Source: CAVZZV01 sp963779845 (GTDB lineage: Bacteria; Bacteroidota; Bacteroidia; Bacteroidales; GCA-2748055). Taken from it: a stretch of 64,000 bases of DNA. The stretch's first letter is position 1. Each line of letters starts with the position of its first letter. Below are positions 8,016-17,851 of the stretch, in pieces. Where the stretch lies: the NCBI GenBank assembly GCA_963779845.1, contig CAVZZV010000005.1, forward strand, positions 62,001 to 126,000, in the 5' to 3' direction. The notes beneath the pieces were generated by a model. The model made no database searches and was not told the DNA's origin. It worked only from the letters and a program-made list of their open reading frames with translations. The translations under genes and the position numbers were made by a program.

Positions 8016-9049
8016 TTACATTCTTTTGTATATTGAGCAGCTTCTTCAACCCCAAGTTCAAGGGCTTGTTGCCAATCGGCACAGGCACCATCCAGATCAC
8101 CCATAAGTTCCTTTACCAGTCCCCGGTTAAGGTATCCGGATGAAAATTCGGGTTCAATTTTGATAATTTCATCAAAAATTGTCAGCGCTTTTGTATTTTC
8201 CCCCTTACCAGAAGCTATAACTGCCTCATTGTTTAGTGAAGGGACGTAGTTCTCCTGAATTTCACGGGCTTTATTAAAATCCGCGAGGGCTTCGTCATTT
8301 TTTCCAAGAAAATAATAGACAGTACCACGGTTATTATAGGCCATATAAAAATCAGGGTTCAGTTTCACTGCGACTGAATAATCGTCAAGGGCTCCTGTAT
8401 AATCACCTAAAAGTGTTTTCACACTGGCCATATTGTTAAAGGCAACCGGGAAATCGTATTTATAATTGGTAGCCATCCGGTAATCATATAATGCACCCTG
8501 GTAATCACCGAGATAGCGTTTAGCCGAGCCCCTGTCATGATAAGCAATGGCATAGTCATTTCGAATTTGTATTGCTTCGTTAAAATCATTGACGGCTCCG
8601 GAATAATCCTCTGCGATTAATTTGTAAAGGCCCCTGTAGTAGTAAGCCTCGGCAGTCCTGTATCCCATTGCCACAGCTTTATTGAATGAATCCAGTACCT
8701 GTTCATCCCGATTGTTTTGCAGTTTAAGGTATCCTGCATAAAAATAGGGTTCGCCAAGTTTATCATTGATCACTGAAGCATTCTCAAAATCCTCCAAAGC
8801 AGCCTGGAGCATTCCAAGTTCGATCTTCACCTTACCCCGTTGTATATAAGCCTCGGCATTTTCCTTATTGATCATAATACTTTGATCGAGGGCATCCAGG
8901 GCTGAAAAGTAATCTTTCGCTACAATAAAAGAAATAGCTTTATTATATACTTTTTTCGATTCCTTAACTGATTTTTCTGTAGCCTGGGCAAAGAGAGCTC
9001 CGAAAGAAAACAGAAAAAACAAGATTATGACGATAGTTTGTTTCTTCAT
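8012..9049 (-). CDS. Secreted tetratricopeptide repeat protein
   Basis: A signal peptide starts at the ATG at 9049 (MKKQTIVIILFF, ending GALFAQ). It is followed by eight or nine TPR units through residue ~345, with recurring patterns such as AYYYRGLYKL, AYHDRGSAKR and AYNNRGTVYY. The frame extends to an ATG at 9100, but that would bury the signal peptide behind 17 extra residues, so 9049 is preferred. The gene overlaps the PorE-like gene by 4 bp (ATGA), so the two products are probably made together and may act in one complex at the cell envelope. No enzymatic motif is visible. Confidence 0.85.
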   Translation of the reverse strand: MKKQTIVIILFFLFSFGALFAQATEKSVKESKKVYNKAISFIVAKDYFSALDALDQSIMINKENAEAYIQRGKVKIELGMLQAALEDFENASVINDKLGEPYFYAGYLKLQNNRDEQVLDSFNKAVAMGYRTAEAYYYRGLYKLIAEDYSGAVNDFNEAIQIRNDYAIAYHDRGSAKRYLGDYQGALYDYRMATNYKYDFPVAFNNMASVKTLLGDYTGALDDYSVAVKLNPDFYMAYNNRGTVYYFLGKNDEALADFNKAREIQENYVPSLNNEAVIASGKGENTKALTIFDEIIKIEPEFSSGYLNRGLVKELMGDLDGACADWQQALELGVEEAAQYTKECK

Positions 9050-9233
9050 CTTGCTTGAGCGAATTAAATTTATGATCGTTAGTATACGCATATTCTCCAT
9101 GAAAGGTTATTTCTTTTCACTTTATCAAAAAATTAGGAGAAAGCTTTTGATTCGGAAATTAAAAACCTATTTTTACTTCAACCATTTTTAAGTTATTTCA
9201 CCAAAGAAATGGTTTTAAAACTGCTATACTGAT

Positions 9234-9587
9234 ATGAAAACGGATCTTAGCTATTTACGGAACATGAGCGGAAACGATCAATCCCTGATCCTTGAAATGA
9301 TCGACATTTTTATCATTCAGGTAAGGGAAATTGAAAATGACATGAAAAGATTCCTTTCCACAAACGATTACGACTCTCTGGGTAAAATAGCCCATAAAGC
9401 CAAGTCCTCTGTCGCAATCCTGGGAATGAACTTATTGTCTAAAAAAATGAAAGAGCTTGAGATCCTGGCAATGAAAAAATCAAAACCTGATAGGTACCCG
9501 GGTCTGGTTGAGCTTTTTATTTCTGAAACAAGGGAAGCTATCCGGGAATTGACTGAATACCGGCATAAAAAAACCGTATCATCTTAA
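9234..9587 (+). CDS. Hpt (histidine phosphotransfer) domain protein
   Basis: A 117-residue, all-helical single-domain protein. The phospho-accepting histidine is His54 in IAHKAKSSVAILG, the usual Hpt pattern HxxKS. Such proteins relay phosphate between hybrid kinases and response regulators. It is followed after 9 bp by a STAS-domain gene in the same direction, so the two are likely an operon. No kinase or receiver is adjacent, so the upstream partner is unknown. Confidence 0.85.
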   Translation: MKTDLSYLRNMSGNDQSLILEMIDIFIIQVREIENDMKRFLSTNDYDSLGKIAHKAKSSVAILGMNLLSKKMKELEILAMKKSKPDRYPGLVELFISETREAIRELTEYRHKKTVSS

Positions 9588-9596
9588 GATTATCTT

Positions 9597-9935
9597 ATGC
9601 TGTATATTGAAAGCATTGAGGGTGCAAAAATCGTAACTTTAAAAAATTTATCACGCTTTAATGTTTTGGTAGCAGCAACAATGAAGGAAAAACTCAAAGC
9701 TCTTTTTTCCGTTCCCGGTACAACGCTCATTCTGGATTTAAATGGAATTAACTTTATTGACAGCACTGGTTTCGGGGTTTTTCTTTCCCTGATGAAAACA
9801 TCCAACAATACCGGAGGCCATTTCAGGATTTGCAATATTAGCGAAGAGACAATGGAACTCTTTAAATTATTGCAATTACAAAATGTTTTTGAAATTTATA
9901 ATACCCGGCAGGATGCTCTGAAATCAGGAATTTGA
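9597..9935 (+). CDS. STAS-domain anti-sigma factor antagonist-like protein
   Basis: A 112-residue STAS domain with the classical phosphorylation loop INFIDSTGFGVFL; Ser56 is the phosphorylatable residue. Such proteins switch partner kinases or anti-sigma factors by phosphorylation state. The partner serine kinase is not in the window. The 3' end overlaps the convergent clpB stop by 12 bp. Confidence 0.85.
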   Translation: MLYIESIEGAKIVTLKNLSRFNVLVAATMKEKLKALFSVPGTTLILDLNGINFIDSTGFGVFLSLMKTSNNTGGHFRICNISEETMELFKLLQLQNVFEIYNTRQDALKSGI

Positions 9936-12515
9936 AAATGTCAGCTGATCTCCCGAAACATCTACTACAACTGGATTTTGAGTATTGATTTTATTCGCAA
10001 GTATTTGTTTCGACAATTCGTTCACCAGGTATTTTTGCAACATTCTCTTCACAGGCCTGGCCCCGAACTGAAGATCAAAACCCCGGTTCGCAATCCACTC
10101 CAGTGCATCCTTTTTAATACGCAGGTCCACTCCATTTTTTTCCATGAGTTTTCTGAGCTGGTCAAATTGCAATTCCACAATTTGAAATACCTCTGATTCA
10201 TTGAGTGGGGTAAACATGATAATTTCATCGATCCTGTTCAGAAATTCAGGACGAATAGTCTGCCTGAGCATTTCAAAAACTTCCTGGCGGGTTTTCTCAT
10301 AAACTTCCTCCCGGTTACCCTCATTGATATGTATTAAATGGTCCCTGATTATACCGGAACCAAGATTGGAAGTCATGATAATGATGGTGTTCCTGAAATT
10401 TACTGTCCGGCCTTTGTTATCAGTTAAACGCCCATCGTCCAAAACCTGAAGTAAAATATTGAACACATCAGGGTGGGCTTTTTCTATTTCATCCAACAGG
10501 ATTACTGAATAAGGTTTTCGTCTGACCGCCTCGGTCAGTTGGCCCCCCTCATCATAGCCAACATAACCCGGAGGCGCACCAATCAGGCGCGATACAGAAT
10601 GTCTTTCCTGATATTCCGACATATCGATCCGGGTCATAAGGCTTTCATCATCAAAAAGAAACTCAGCCAGAGCCCTGGCCAATTCCGTTTTACCAACGCC
10701 TGTGGTCCCTAAAAAGATGAATGAGCCTATGGGTTTCCTTGAATCCTGTAAACCGGCCCGGCTTCTTCTCACTGCATCGGAGACTGCCTGGATTGCCTCC
10801 TCCTGACCGATCACCCGTTTATGGAGCTCCTCTTCAAGATGCAATAATTTTTCCCGTTCACTCTGAAGCATTCGGCTGACAGGAATTCCCGTCCAGCGGG
10901 ATACAATTTCAGCGATATCCTCCTCGGTTACTTCCTCCCTGATTAGGGCTTTTTCGGACTGTTCTTCGGTAAGCTCCTGCTTCAGCTCCTCTATTTTATC
11001 CTCAGCCTCCTTTATTTTACCATAACGTAATTCGGCAACCGTTCCGTAATCTCCTTTTCGTTCCGCCTCATTGGCCTCAATTTTAAAATTTTCAATGGCC
11101 TCCTTCTGTTTCTGGATATTGCCGATAATATCCTTCTCCACCTGCCATTTGGCCCGAAGTTTATTCCTTTCCTCCGAAATATTCGCGAGTTGTTCAGTTA
11201 TTTCCTTTACACGTGGAGGATTTCCGTCTCTTTTTATCGCCTCTTTTTCGATCTCCAGTTGTTTTATTTTTCTTTCAATTTCATCAATATCTTCAGGCAG
11301 ACTGTTCATCTCAAGCCGAAGCCGGGAGGCAGCCTCATCGATAAGGTCGATCGCTTTATCGGGAAGATGCCGTTCCGTAATATACCTTCTTGAAAGTTCC
11401 ACGGCTGCAATAATCGCTTCATCCCTGATCCGCACCTTATGGTGGTTTTCATATTTCTCCCGTAAACCGCGAAGAATAGCGATAGAACTGAGTGTGTCCG
11501 GCTCATCCACCATTACAATCTGGAACCTTCGCTCGAGGGCTTTGTCCTTCTCGAAATACTTCTGGTACTCACTAAGGGTCGTGGCACCAATAGCCCTCAA
11601 TTCCCCTCTCGCAAGGGCAGGTTTAAGGATATTGGCCGCATCCATGGCACCCTCCCCCTTTCCTGCACCGACGAGGGTGTGGATCTCATCAATAAAAAGG
11701 ATGATCTGGCCTTCGGAAGAAATAACCTCCTTTACCACTGCCTTAAGCCGTTCTTCAAATTCTCCCTTGTATTTTGCACCGGCTATCAGGGCTCCCATAT
11801 CCAGGGAATAAACAGTCTTGTCCTCCAGGTTTTCGGGTACATCCCTGTCTATTATCCTGTGGGCAAGACCCTCGGCTATGGCGGTCTTTCCAACTCCCGG
11901 TTCCCCAATAAGGATGGGATTGTTTTTCGTCCTGCGTGATAGTATCTGAAGAATGCGCCTTATTTCATCATCCCTGCCAATGACGGGATCGAGTTTGCCC
12001 GCTGCCGCCATCTGATTGAGATTAATGGCGAAACGATCCAGCGATTTATAAGTATCTTCGGCAGTCTGAGAATCTACTTTGGCCCCTTGCCTTAATTCCT
12101 GAAGAACGGCTTTCAGTTGTTTTTCATTCATGCCGTTATCCTTTAACAGCTGGGAAACACTATCTCCCGTGTCGAGAATCCCGATAAGTAAATGCTCTAT
12201 CGAAACATACTGGTCTCCCATTGTTTTGGCCACCTGTTCAGCCTTCTGAAGGGCCCTGGAGGAGGCATTGGAAAGGTAGGGCTCCCCTCCCGAAACCTTT
12301 GGAATGGATTCTATTATCTTATCCAGAATCGTCTGGAATGCTTGCTTGTTGATACCGAATTTTCCAAATATAAAATTGGAAATGGATTCACTCTCTGTCA
12401 AAATGGCCTTCAGCAAATGCCCGGTTTCGACGGCCTGCTGTCCGTGACCTGCTGCAATGGTAAATGCCTGCTGAACGACTTCCTGTGATTTTATGGTTAA
12501 ATTATTATAATTCAT
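9924..12515 (-). CDS. clpB: ATP-dependent disaggregase ClpB
   Basis: An 863-residue Hsp100 protein at full ClpB length. It has an N-terminal double Clp-N domain (about 1-150), NBD1 with Walker A GEPGVGKT near residue 205, a long coiled-coil middle domain (about 400-530), and NBD2 with Walker A GTTGVGKT near residue 605 plus the C-terminal D2-small domain. Keeping the middle domain distinguishes it from ClpA/ClpC. With DnaK it extracts proteins from aggregates using ATP. It is monocistronic, divergent from the ABC transporter gene. No CIRCE element is seen upstream. Confidence 0.96.
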   Translation of the reverse strand: MNYNNLTIKSQEVVQQAFTIAAGHGQQAVETGHLLKAILTESESISNFIFGKFGINKQAFQTILDKIIESIPKVSGGEPYLSNASSRALQKAEQVAKTMGDQYVSIEHLLIGILDTGDSVSQLLKDNGMNEKQLKAVLQELRQGAKVDSQTAEDTYKSLDRFAINLNQMAAAGKLDPVIGRDDEIRRILQILSRRTKNNPILIGEPGVGKTAIAEGLAHRIIDRDVPENLEDKTVYSLDMGALIAGAKYKGEFEERLKAVVKEVISSEGQIILFIDEIHTLVGAGKGEGAMDAANILKPALARGELRAIGATTLSEYQKYFEKDKALERRFQIVMVDEPDTLSSIAILRGLREKYENHHKVRIRDEAIIAAVELSRRYITERHLPDKAIDLIDEAASRLRLEMNSLPEDIDEIERKIKQLEIEKEAIKRDGNPPRVKEITEQLANISEERNKLRAKWQVEKDIIGNIQKQKEAIENFKIEANEAERKGDYGTVAELRYGKIKEAEDKIEELKQELTEEQSEKALIREEVTEEDIAEIVSRWTGIPVSRMLQSEREKLLHLEEELHKRVIGQEEAIQAVSDAVRRSRAGLQDSRKPIGSFIFLGTTGVGKTELARALAEFLFDDESLMTRIDMSEYQERHSVSRLIGAPPGYVGYDEGGQLTEAVRRKPYSVILLDEIEKAHPDVFNILLQVLDDGRLTDNKGRTVNFRNTIIIMTSNLGSGIIRDHLIHINEGNREEVYEKTRQEVFEMLRQTIRPEFLNRIDEIIMFTPLNESEVFQIVELQFDQLRKLMEKNGVDLRIKKDALEWIANRGFDLQFGARPVKRMLQKYLVNELSKQILANKINTQNPVVVDVSGDQLTFSNS

Positions 12516-12600
12516 ATTGCTTGTTTATCATTTTATAATAACATCTCTGAAATGGTATATGTTGGCTGGAATGGGCAAATTGCGCGCCATTGAAAATTAT

Positions 12601-12632
12601 TGTCATTTTGTCAGATGGTCTTGATACCATCT
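12601..12632. promoter_or_regulatory. Repeats in the clpB upstream region
   Basis: The 291-bp divergent intergenic region (12516-12806) holds two elements. The first is TGTCA-TTT-TGTCA at 12601-12613, a 13-mer that matches 11 of 13 positions of a motif upstream of htpG. Directly next to it is a perfect 7-bp inverted repeat, AGATGGT/ACCATCT, at 12613-12632 with a 6-nt loop. They lie about 86-117 nt upstream of the clpB ATG. A role in heat-shock control is inference only. Confidence 0.25.
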
Positions 12633-12806
12633 ATATTTCTTCTCATTTATTTCTATTCTTCCTGAAACATGGGACCGGTATTTACGTAACAACACTGGAT
12701 TGGAGGCTGGATGTTTGAAGCGGGTGACTGATAGATGACAACCGATAGCTGAAAAATCTCTATTTCATAACAAATTCACGAAAAGATTGAAGGATGACCC
12801 ATTTCC

Positions 12807-15800
12807 ATGAGTGAGCAGATTTTAAAAGCATTAATGCAACTTTTTGCCATTATTGCACGTCCGGAAAGCAATGTAGAAGACCGGCGGGTGGTAGTGGAGT
12901 CCTTCCTTCAGCGTCAGCTGAACGAGGAACTGGTGTCGGAATATTTAACCATTTTTGATAATTATTACAATATTTACCAGGAGAAGAAAAAGGACAAAAA
13001 TAGCCACCTTGGTACGATCTCCTCCTCTTCTGTAAGGCTGCTTAAGATTTGTCATGAAATAAACGAGGAGCTGGCTCAGTCCCAAAAAACCATTGTCTTA
13101 ATCCAGTTACTTGAGTTCGTTCATTCCGATAACGAAAGGATTTCCCATCAGGAGATAGAATTCATCACTACGGTAGCCTCTGCTTTTCACATTCCACAGA
13201 AAGAATATCAGGAAATAAAAGAATTTATTCTCTATTCATTCGATGAAATCCCCACCTCGCCGGCGTTCCTGATTCTTGATGAAAAGGATGATGTTTTTTA
13301 TGAAAATGAAAAAGTAAAACATCTCAAAATCAGTGACTTTATTGGACAAATTCGCGTGCTGCATGTAGAATCGTCAAACCTGTACTTTATCCGTTATATG
13401 GGCGCCAACGAATTAAACATGAACGGGCAATTGATTGAAAAAGAAAAAGTTTATCCATTCAATACCGGATCCTCCCTCAGGAACCAGCAGATAAATCCCC
13501 TATACTACAGCGATATTGTTAGCCGGTATGCCGAAGATACGATTAGTTCACACATTGTTTTCGAGGCTGTGAATGTGGCTTACCGATTCAGGAGTGGAAA
13601 AATCGGTCTTCATGATATCAGCTTCTCAGAGCAATCGGGTCACCTCATAGGTATTATGGGCTCAAGCGGATCAGGGAAATCGACGCTGGTCAATGTTTTG
13701 AACGGCCTTTCCAAACCCATGCAGGGAAAGGTACTGATTAACGGAATCAATATTCATGAAAGACCTGAAGACCTGGAAGGTATGATCGGTCATGTTTCAC
13801 AGGACGATTTACTGATTGAGGAACTAAGTGTATATCAAAATCTATATTATAACGCGCGACTGTGTTTCGGGGATTACTCAGAAGCTCAGCTTGATGCGGA
13901 AGTATTAAAAACCTTGAACAATCTGGGTCTTAACGATATTAAAAACCTTCAGGTTGGTTCGCCATTGAACAATAAAATTAGCGGCGGACAAAGAAAAAGG
14001 TTAAATATCGCGCTGGAATTGATCCGGCAACCTGCAGTGTTGTTCCTGGATGAGCCTACCTCAGGTTTATCGAGCAGGGATTCTGAGAACATTCTTGACC
14101 TATTAAAAGAGCTCTCATTAAAGGGGAAACTGGTCTTTGTGGTAATCCACCAACCCTCCTCCGATATTTTTAAAATGTTCGATCGCCTCCTGATCCTGGA
14201 TACGGGAGGCTATTTGATATATAACGGAGATCCGGTCGACTCAATTATTTATTTTAAATCGAGGGTTCATCATGCCAACTGGAACGAGAGCGAATGCCAT
14301 GCCTGCGGTAATGTGAATCCGGAACAGATTTTCAATATCGTTGAAACCTCTGTAATTGATGAATATGGAAAACTAACGGGTATAAGGAAAATTTCTCCCC
14401 GGGAATGGCACCGTTTTTTCAGGGAGGGAAAGGTGGATGAATCCAGCGAAGCTGCCGGCCTCAGCGACCTACCGGAAATCTCCTTTAAAGTACCTTCTCT
14501 TTTTCAACAGTTCCGGGTTTTTGTTGCCCGTGATATCTTAAAGAAACTCAGCGACAGGCAATACCTGGCCATAAACTTTCTAGAAGCTCCGCTTCTCGCA
14601 TTTTTGCTCGCTTTCATACTTAAGTATTTTAATGTCGATATCACAAACAGATTCGGGTACACGCTTTCGGGCAATTCAAATATCCCGGTCTATATTTTCA
14701 TGTCGGTCATCGTTGCCATTTTTATGGGATTATCGGTCAGCGCAGAAGAAATAATCAGAGACCGGAAAATTCTCAAAAGAGAAGCATTCCTGAATCTTAG
14801 CTGGTCCGGTTATCTTTATTCGAAGGTGACGGTTCAATTTATCCTTTCTGCAATTCAATCTGCCACCTTCGTACTCATTGGAAACAGCATCCTTGAATTA
14901 AAAGGGATGTATTTCGAGTACTGGATTGTTTTGTTTAGTGCCTGGGCAACTTCAAACATGATGGGATTATTGATTTCCGACAGCTTTAAATCGGTAATTA
15001 CCATTTATATATTGATTCCTTTCCTGGTTATCCCTCAAATCGTTCTTTCAGGGATCATTGTGAAGTATGAGAAGCTGAACCCCGAAGTGTCGAGTGCAAA
15101 GGCCATCCCGATTTATGGCGAGATCATCACCGCCAGATGGGCATATGAAGCGCTTGCCACCTATCAGTTTATGGAAAACGACTACCAGAAAAAATACTAC
15201 CAGCTTGACAAATATATCAGCAATGCCAGTTTTAAAGACAATTTCCTTCTAAACGACCTGCTCAATAAAGTAAAATTTGCGGATAAAAATCTGGATGCGG
15301 GAAAAGACAAAGAGATCGCCTATATTCTTGATCTGCTAAAAAAAGAGATAAAAAGGGAATATACCTTCAGAATACAATTATCAAAAGAGATAAAGGGAAT
15401 CCCAAAGGAAGAATTCCTTCATCTCGATAAGCTGGAACCGGAAAATGTCAACCATGCTGTGCTGGAGGGGCTAACTTCCTACCTTGAAAGGGTAAAAACT
15501 TTTTACGGTATGATGTACAAAAATTTTTACCGTCTTAAAAGTGAACTGAAGTCAAGGGAAGACCCTGAAGAAATATCAGCTCTTAAAAGGAATTATTACA
15601 ATGAGAAACTGGAGGAGTTCGTGACCAATAAAAACGAGTTCCAGCGTATAGTGGAATACCAGGGAGAGTTGATCCAGAAAATAGATCCCATATACCTGGA
15701 TCCGGAATCTAAATTTTTAAAAGCGCATTTCTATGCCCCGCGAAAGCAGCTGTTTGGCGTGTATTTTCCGACAATATGGGTCAATGTGGTGGTGTTGTGG

Positions 15801-15902
15801 ATTAATGCCCTCGTTTTGTTCCTTCTTCTCTATTTCCGTATCTTAAAAAAGATCATGGATTTCTTCGATAATCTGAGCATGAAGATACGGCATAAGGGGT
15901 AA
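12807..15902 (+). CDS. ABC transporter fusion: TerB-like, FHA-like, ABCG-type ATPase and membrane domain
   Basis: A 1,031-residue protein. Residues about 1-145 are helical and resemble TerB. Residues about 150-245 look FHA-like (ending near GSSLRNQQINPLYY). The ATPase follows, with Walker A GSSGSGKST near 285, signature SGGQRKR near 391 and Walker B VLFLDEPTSG near 410, typical of ABCG/Pdr-type half transporters. A CHACGN motif follows the ATPase. The ABC2-type membrane domain has about six helices, with a large charged insertion (about 790-970) before the last helix. Substrate unknown. The N-terminal sensing domains suggest the transporter responds to phosphorylated partners. Confidence 0.8.
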   Translation: MSEQILKALMQLFAIIARPESNVEDRRVVVESFLQRQLNEELVSEYLTIFDNYYNIYQEKKKDKNSHLGTISSSSVRLLKICHEINEELAQSQKTIVLIQLLEFVHSDNERISHQEIEFITTVASAFHIPQKEYQEIKEFILYSFDEIPTSPAFLILDEKDDVFYENEKVKHLKISDFIGQIRVLHVESSNLYFIRYMGANELNMNGQLIEKEKVYPFNTGSSLRNQQINPLYYSDIVSRYAEDTISSHIVFEAVNVAYRFRSGKIGLHDISFSEQSGHLIGIMGSSGSGKSTLVNVLNGLSKPMQGKVLINGINIHERPEDLEGMIGHVSQDDLLIEELSVYQNLYYNARLCFGDYSEAQLDAEVLKTLNNLGLNDIKNLQVGSPLNNKISGGQRKRLNIALELIRQPAVLFLDEPTSGLSSRDSENILDLLKELSLKGKLVFVVIHQPSSDIFKMFDRLLILDTGGYLIYNGDPVDSIIYFKSRVHHANWNESECHACGNVNPEQIFNIVETSVIDEYGKLTGIRKISPREWHRFFREGKVDESSEAAGLSDLPEISFKVPSLFQQFRVFVARDILKKLSDRQYLAINFLEAPLLAFLLAFILKYFNVDITNRFGYTLSGNSNIPVYIFMSVIVAIFMGLSVSAEEIIRDRKILKREAFLNLSWSGYLYSKVTVQFILSAIQSATFVLIGNSILELKGMYFEYWIVLFSAWATSNMMGLLISDSFKSVITIYILIPFLVIPQIVLSGIIVKYEKLNPEVSSAKAIPIYGEIITARWAYEALATYQFMENDYQKKYYQLDKYISNASFKDNFLLNDLLNKVKFADKNLDAGKDKEIAYILDLLKKEIKREYTFRIQLSKEIKGIPKEEFLHLDKLEPENVNHAVLEGLTSYLERVKTFYGMMYKNFYRLKSELKSREDPEEISALKRNYYNEKLEEFVTNKNEFQRIVEYQGELIQKIDPIYLDPESKFLKAHFYAPRKQLFGVYFPTIWVNVVVLWINALVLFLLLYFRILKKIMDFFDNLSMKIRHKG

Positions 15903-15975
15903 CCATACCTGCCAAAAGTGTGGCCGATCCGGGTCTTTTCGTCAATGCACCAATTCAGAAAAGGGAGGAGGAAGG

Positions 15976-16722
15976 TCAAATATCCAGGGTCTCTTTCATC
16001 CGGTTAAAGCCCGACCGGCTAATGGGGATCGTTCTCCCATCTCTTAAAATTGCGATATTGGCCGATCTCTCGTAAGCCTCAATTTTACTGATCTGATCCA
16101 ACCTGACAATATAGGATCGATGAACCCGTAGAAAATGTAAAGGATCCAGGTTTTTTTCAAAAAAATTCATCGTTTTTTGCTTAAGATATTTTTTGTCCCG
16201 GAGATGGATCATGACATAATCGTCCTCTGCTTCAATAAAAATAATATTTTCGACCGGAATAATAATGATCTCCGAACTTTCCTTAACCACGATCCTTCTT
16301 AGTGGCCCGCCACCGGGCAGAGTACTTCCATACAGGCTCTTCTTCTCTGGAGCATTTCCTTCCTTTAATCTCTTTAAAGCCTTTTCTACCGCTTCTCTAA
16401 ACCGGTTCAGGGAGAAAGGCTTGAGTAAATAATCTATGGCATTTTCATCAAAAGCCTTGATTGCAAAGTGATCGAACGCAGTGGTAAATACTATCGCGGG
16501 TTTTTCATCCAGTAGATCGAGCATCTCAAAAGCCGTAAGTTTAGGCATTTGGATATCAAGAAAAATAATATCCGGGTGCAGATTATTGATCCCCTTTAAT
16601 CCTTCAAATCCATCAGAAAATTCACCGGCCAGTTCGATACTTTCCATGGCCGACAAATATTCCTTGATGATTTCCCTGGCCGGGTATTCATCATCAATAA
16701 TTACCGCTTTGTAGGTTTTCAT
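15976..16722 (-). CDS. LytTR-family response regulator
   Basis: A 248-residue two-domain regulator. The receiver domain (about 1-120) has IIDDE near the N-terminus, phospho-acceptor Asp56 in IIFLDIQMP and LLKPF near 107. The LytTR DNA-binding domain follows (about 140-245, with HFLRVHRSYIV). It lies 9 bp downstream of a LytS-type kinase gene, its evident cognate sensor, in the run LiaF-like, kinase, regulator. Confidence 0.93.
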   Translation of the reverse strand: MKTYKAVIIDDEYPAREIIKEYLSAMESIELAGEFSDGFEGLKGINNLHPDIIFLDIQMPKLTAFEMLDLLDEKPAIVFTTAFDHFAIKAFDENAIDYLLKPFSLNRFREAVEKALKRLKEGNAPEKKSLYGSTLPGGGPLRRIVVKESSEIIIIPVENIIFIEAEDDYVMIHLRDKKYLKQKTMNFFEKNLDPLHFLRVHRSYIVRLDQISKIEAYERSANIAILRDGRTIPISRSGFNRMKETLDI

Positions 16723-16731
16723 AATGGGAAA

Positions 16732-17775
16732 TTAAGGTATTAATAATGAAACTGTGAAAAAACCATTTTTCGCCGAATGCTCAAACCTTGCCCCGTCATT
16801 ATAGATGATTTTCAATCGCTCCCGTATATTTTTCAGGCCTATTCCTTCTCCTGCAACATTCACCTGATCCTCAGGAAAGTTGTTTTCAACTTTAATCAAG
16901 AGTTTTTCCTCCTGTTTTGTTAAAAAAAGATGAATGGTGACTGGACCGGAACTTTCATACACCCCGTGCTTTATAGCATTTTCGAGAAGGGGCTGAAGGA
17001 TCATCCCGGGAACACTCCATTCTGAAAGATTTTCATCGATGTGGGCCACATAGATTAATCTATGATCAAAGCGGATCTTTTCGATCTCAATATAACGATT
17101 GATATTTTCCAGCTCCCGACTCAAGGTAGACATATCGTCTCCGCTATTCCTTAAAGAGTATCTTAGAAAATCGGAAAGCCTGATCAACATTTCCCGGGCT
17201 TTCACGACATCCTTTTGTATCAAAAAGCTTATCGAATTTAATGTATTGAACAAAAAATGCGGGTTTATCTGGGTTTTAAGCATGTTTAATTCAGCCTCCC
17301 GGACAAGCGCTTTCAGGTTAGCTTCCTCTGAGATTTTGGCTTTAAGTTTTTCGCTATATATTATCAACGAATAAATGAGGATTAAAACCGAAAATATCAG
17401 GATATTGATAACTGTCCGATAGGGCAATGAATCCTTTAAGAAGCCGGTATAGGATTCATCGCCCTCAAAAAGGAAGGAAAGTAAATAATAGCTGGCACTG
17501 CTCCAGACAAGAACGGTAATTAATCCTGTTGCAAGGATATTGATAAAATATCCTGTATACTTCCTGTTGTCTATAGGATTAAATCGAACAGGATACCATA
17601 GCGCGAGACCGGTAAGTGCCCGGATGGAATTTTCAATAAAACTATCCGTAAAGGATTGGGTAAATGGATATTGGAAAAATCCGACCACTATCCCCGTCTG
17701 GACCAGGGCAAATAACCCCCAGCAGATACTATAGGAGAAAAGGAGAAAGGGCGATGAGGTGATTGGATTTTTCAT
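16732..17775 (-). CDS. LytS/YpdA-type membrane sensor histidine kinase
   Basis: A 347-residue kinase. Four predicted membrane helices (within residues about 10-140) are followed by the His_kinase domain with His173 in QINPHFLFNTLN, and a C-terminal HATPase with ILQPLLENAIKHG and GEGIGLKNIRERL. This family pairs with LytTR regulators, and such a regulator is encoded immediately downstream. The sensed signal is unknown; with no periplasmic domain, it is probably perceived in or at the membrane. Confidence 0.92.
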   Translation of the reverse strand: MKNPITSSPFLLFSYSICWGLFALVQTGIVVGFFQYPFTQSFTDSFIENSIRALTGLALWYPVRFNPIDNRKYTGYFINILATGLITVLVWSSASYYLLSFLFEGDESYTGFLKDSLPYRTVINILIFSVLILIYSLIIYSEKLKAKISEEANLKALVREAELNMLKTQINPHFLFNTLNSISFLIQKDVVKAREMLIRLSDFLRYSLRNSGDDMSTLSRELENINRYIEIEKIRFDHRLIYVAHIDENLSEWSVPGMILQPLLENAIKHGVYESSGPVTIHLFLTKQEEKLLIKVENNFPEDQVNVAGEGIGLKNIRERLKIIYNDGARFEHSAKNGFFTVSLLIP

Positions 17776-17851
17776 TTACTATACAGGCTCTTTTGGTGCT
17801 GATGCGACTATTTCCCCGGACAAATGAAGGAATTTCAGATAGCCAGGTATC

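Noticed and set aside
11071..11811. 246-codon plus-strand open frame inside clpB
   Set aside because: Low-complexity Ser/Ile-rich translation lying fully antisense to conserved ClpB coding sequence.
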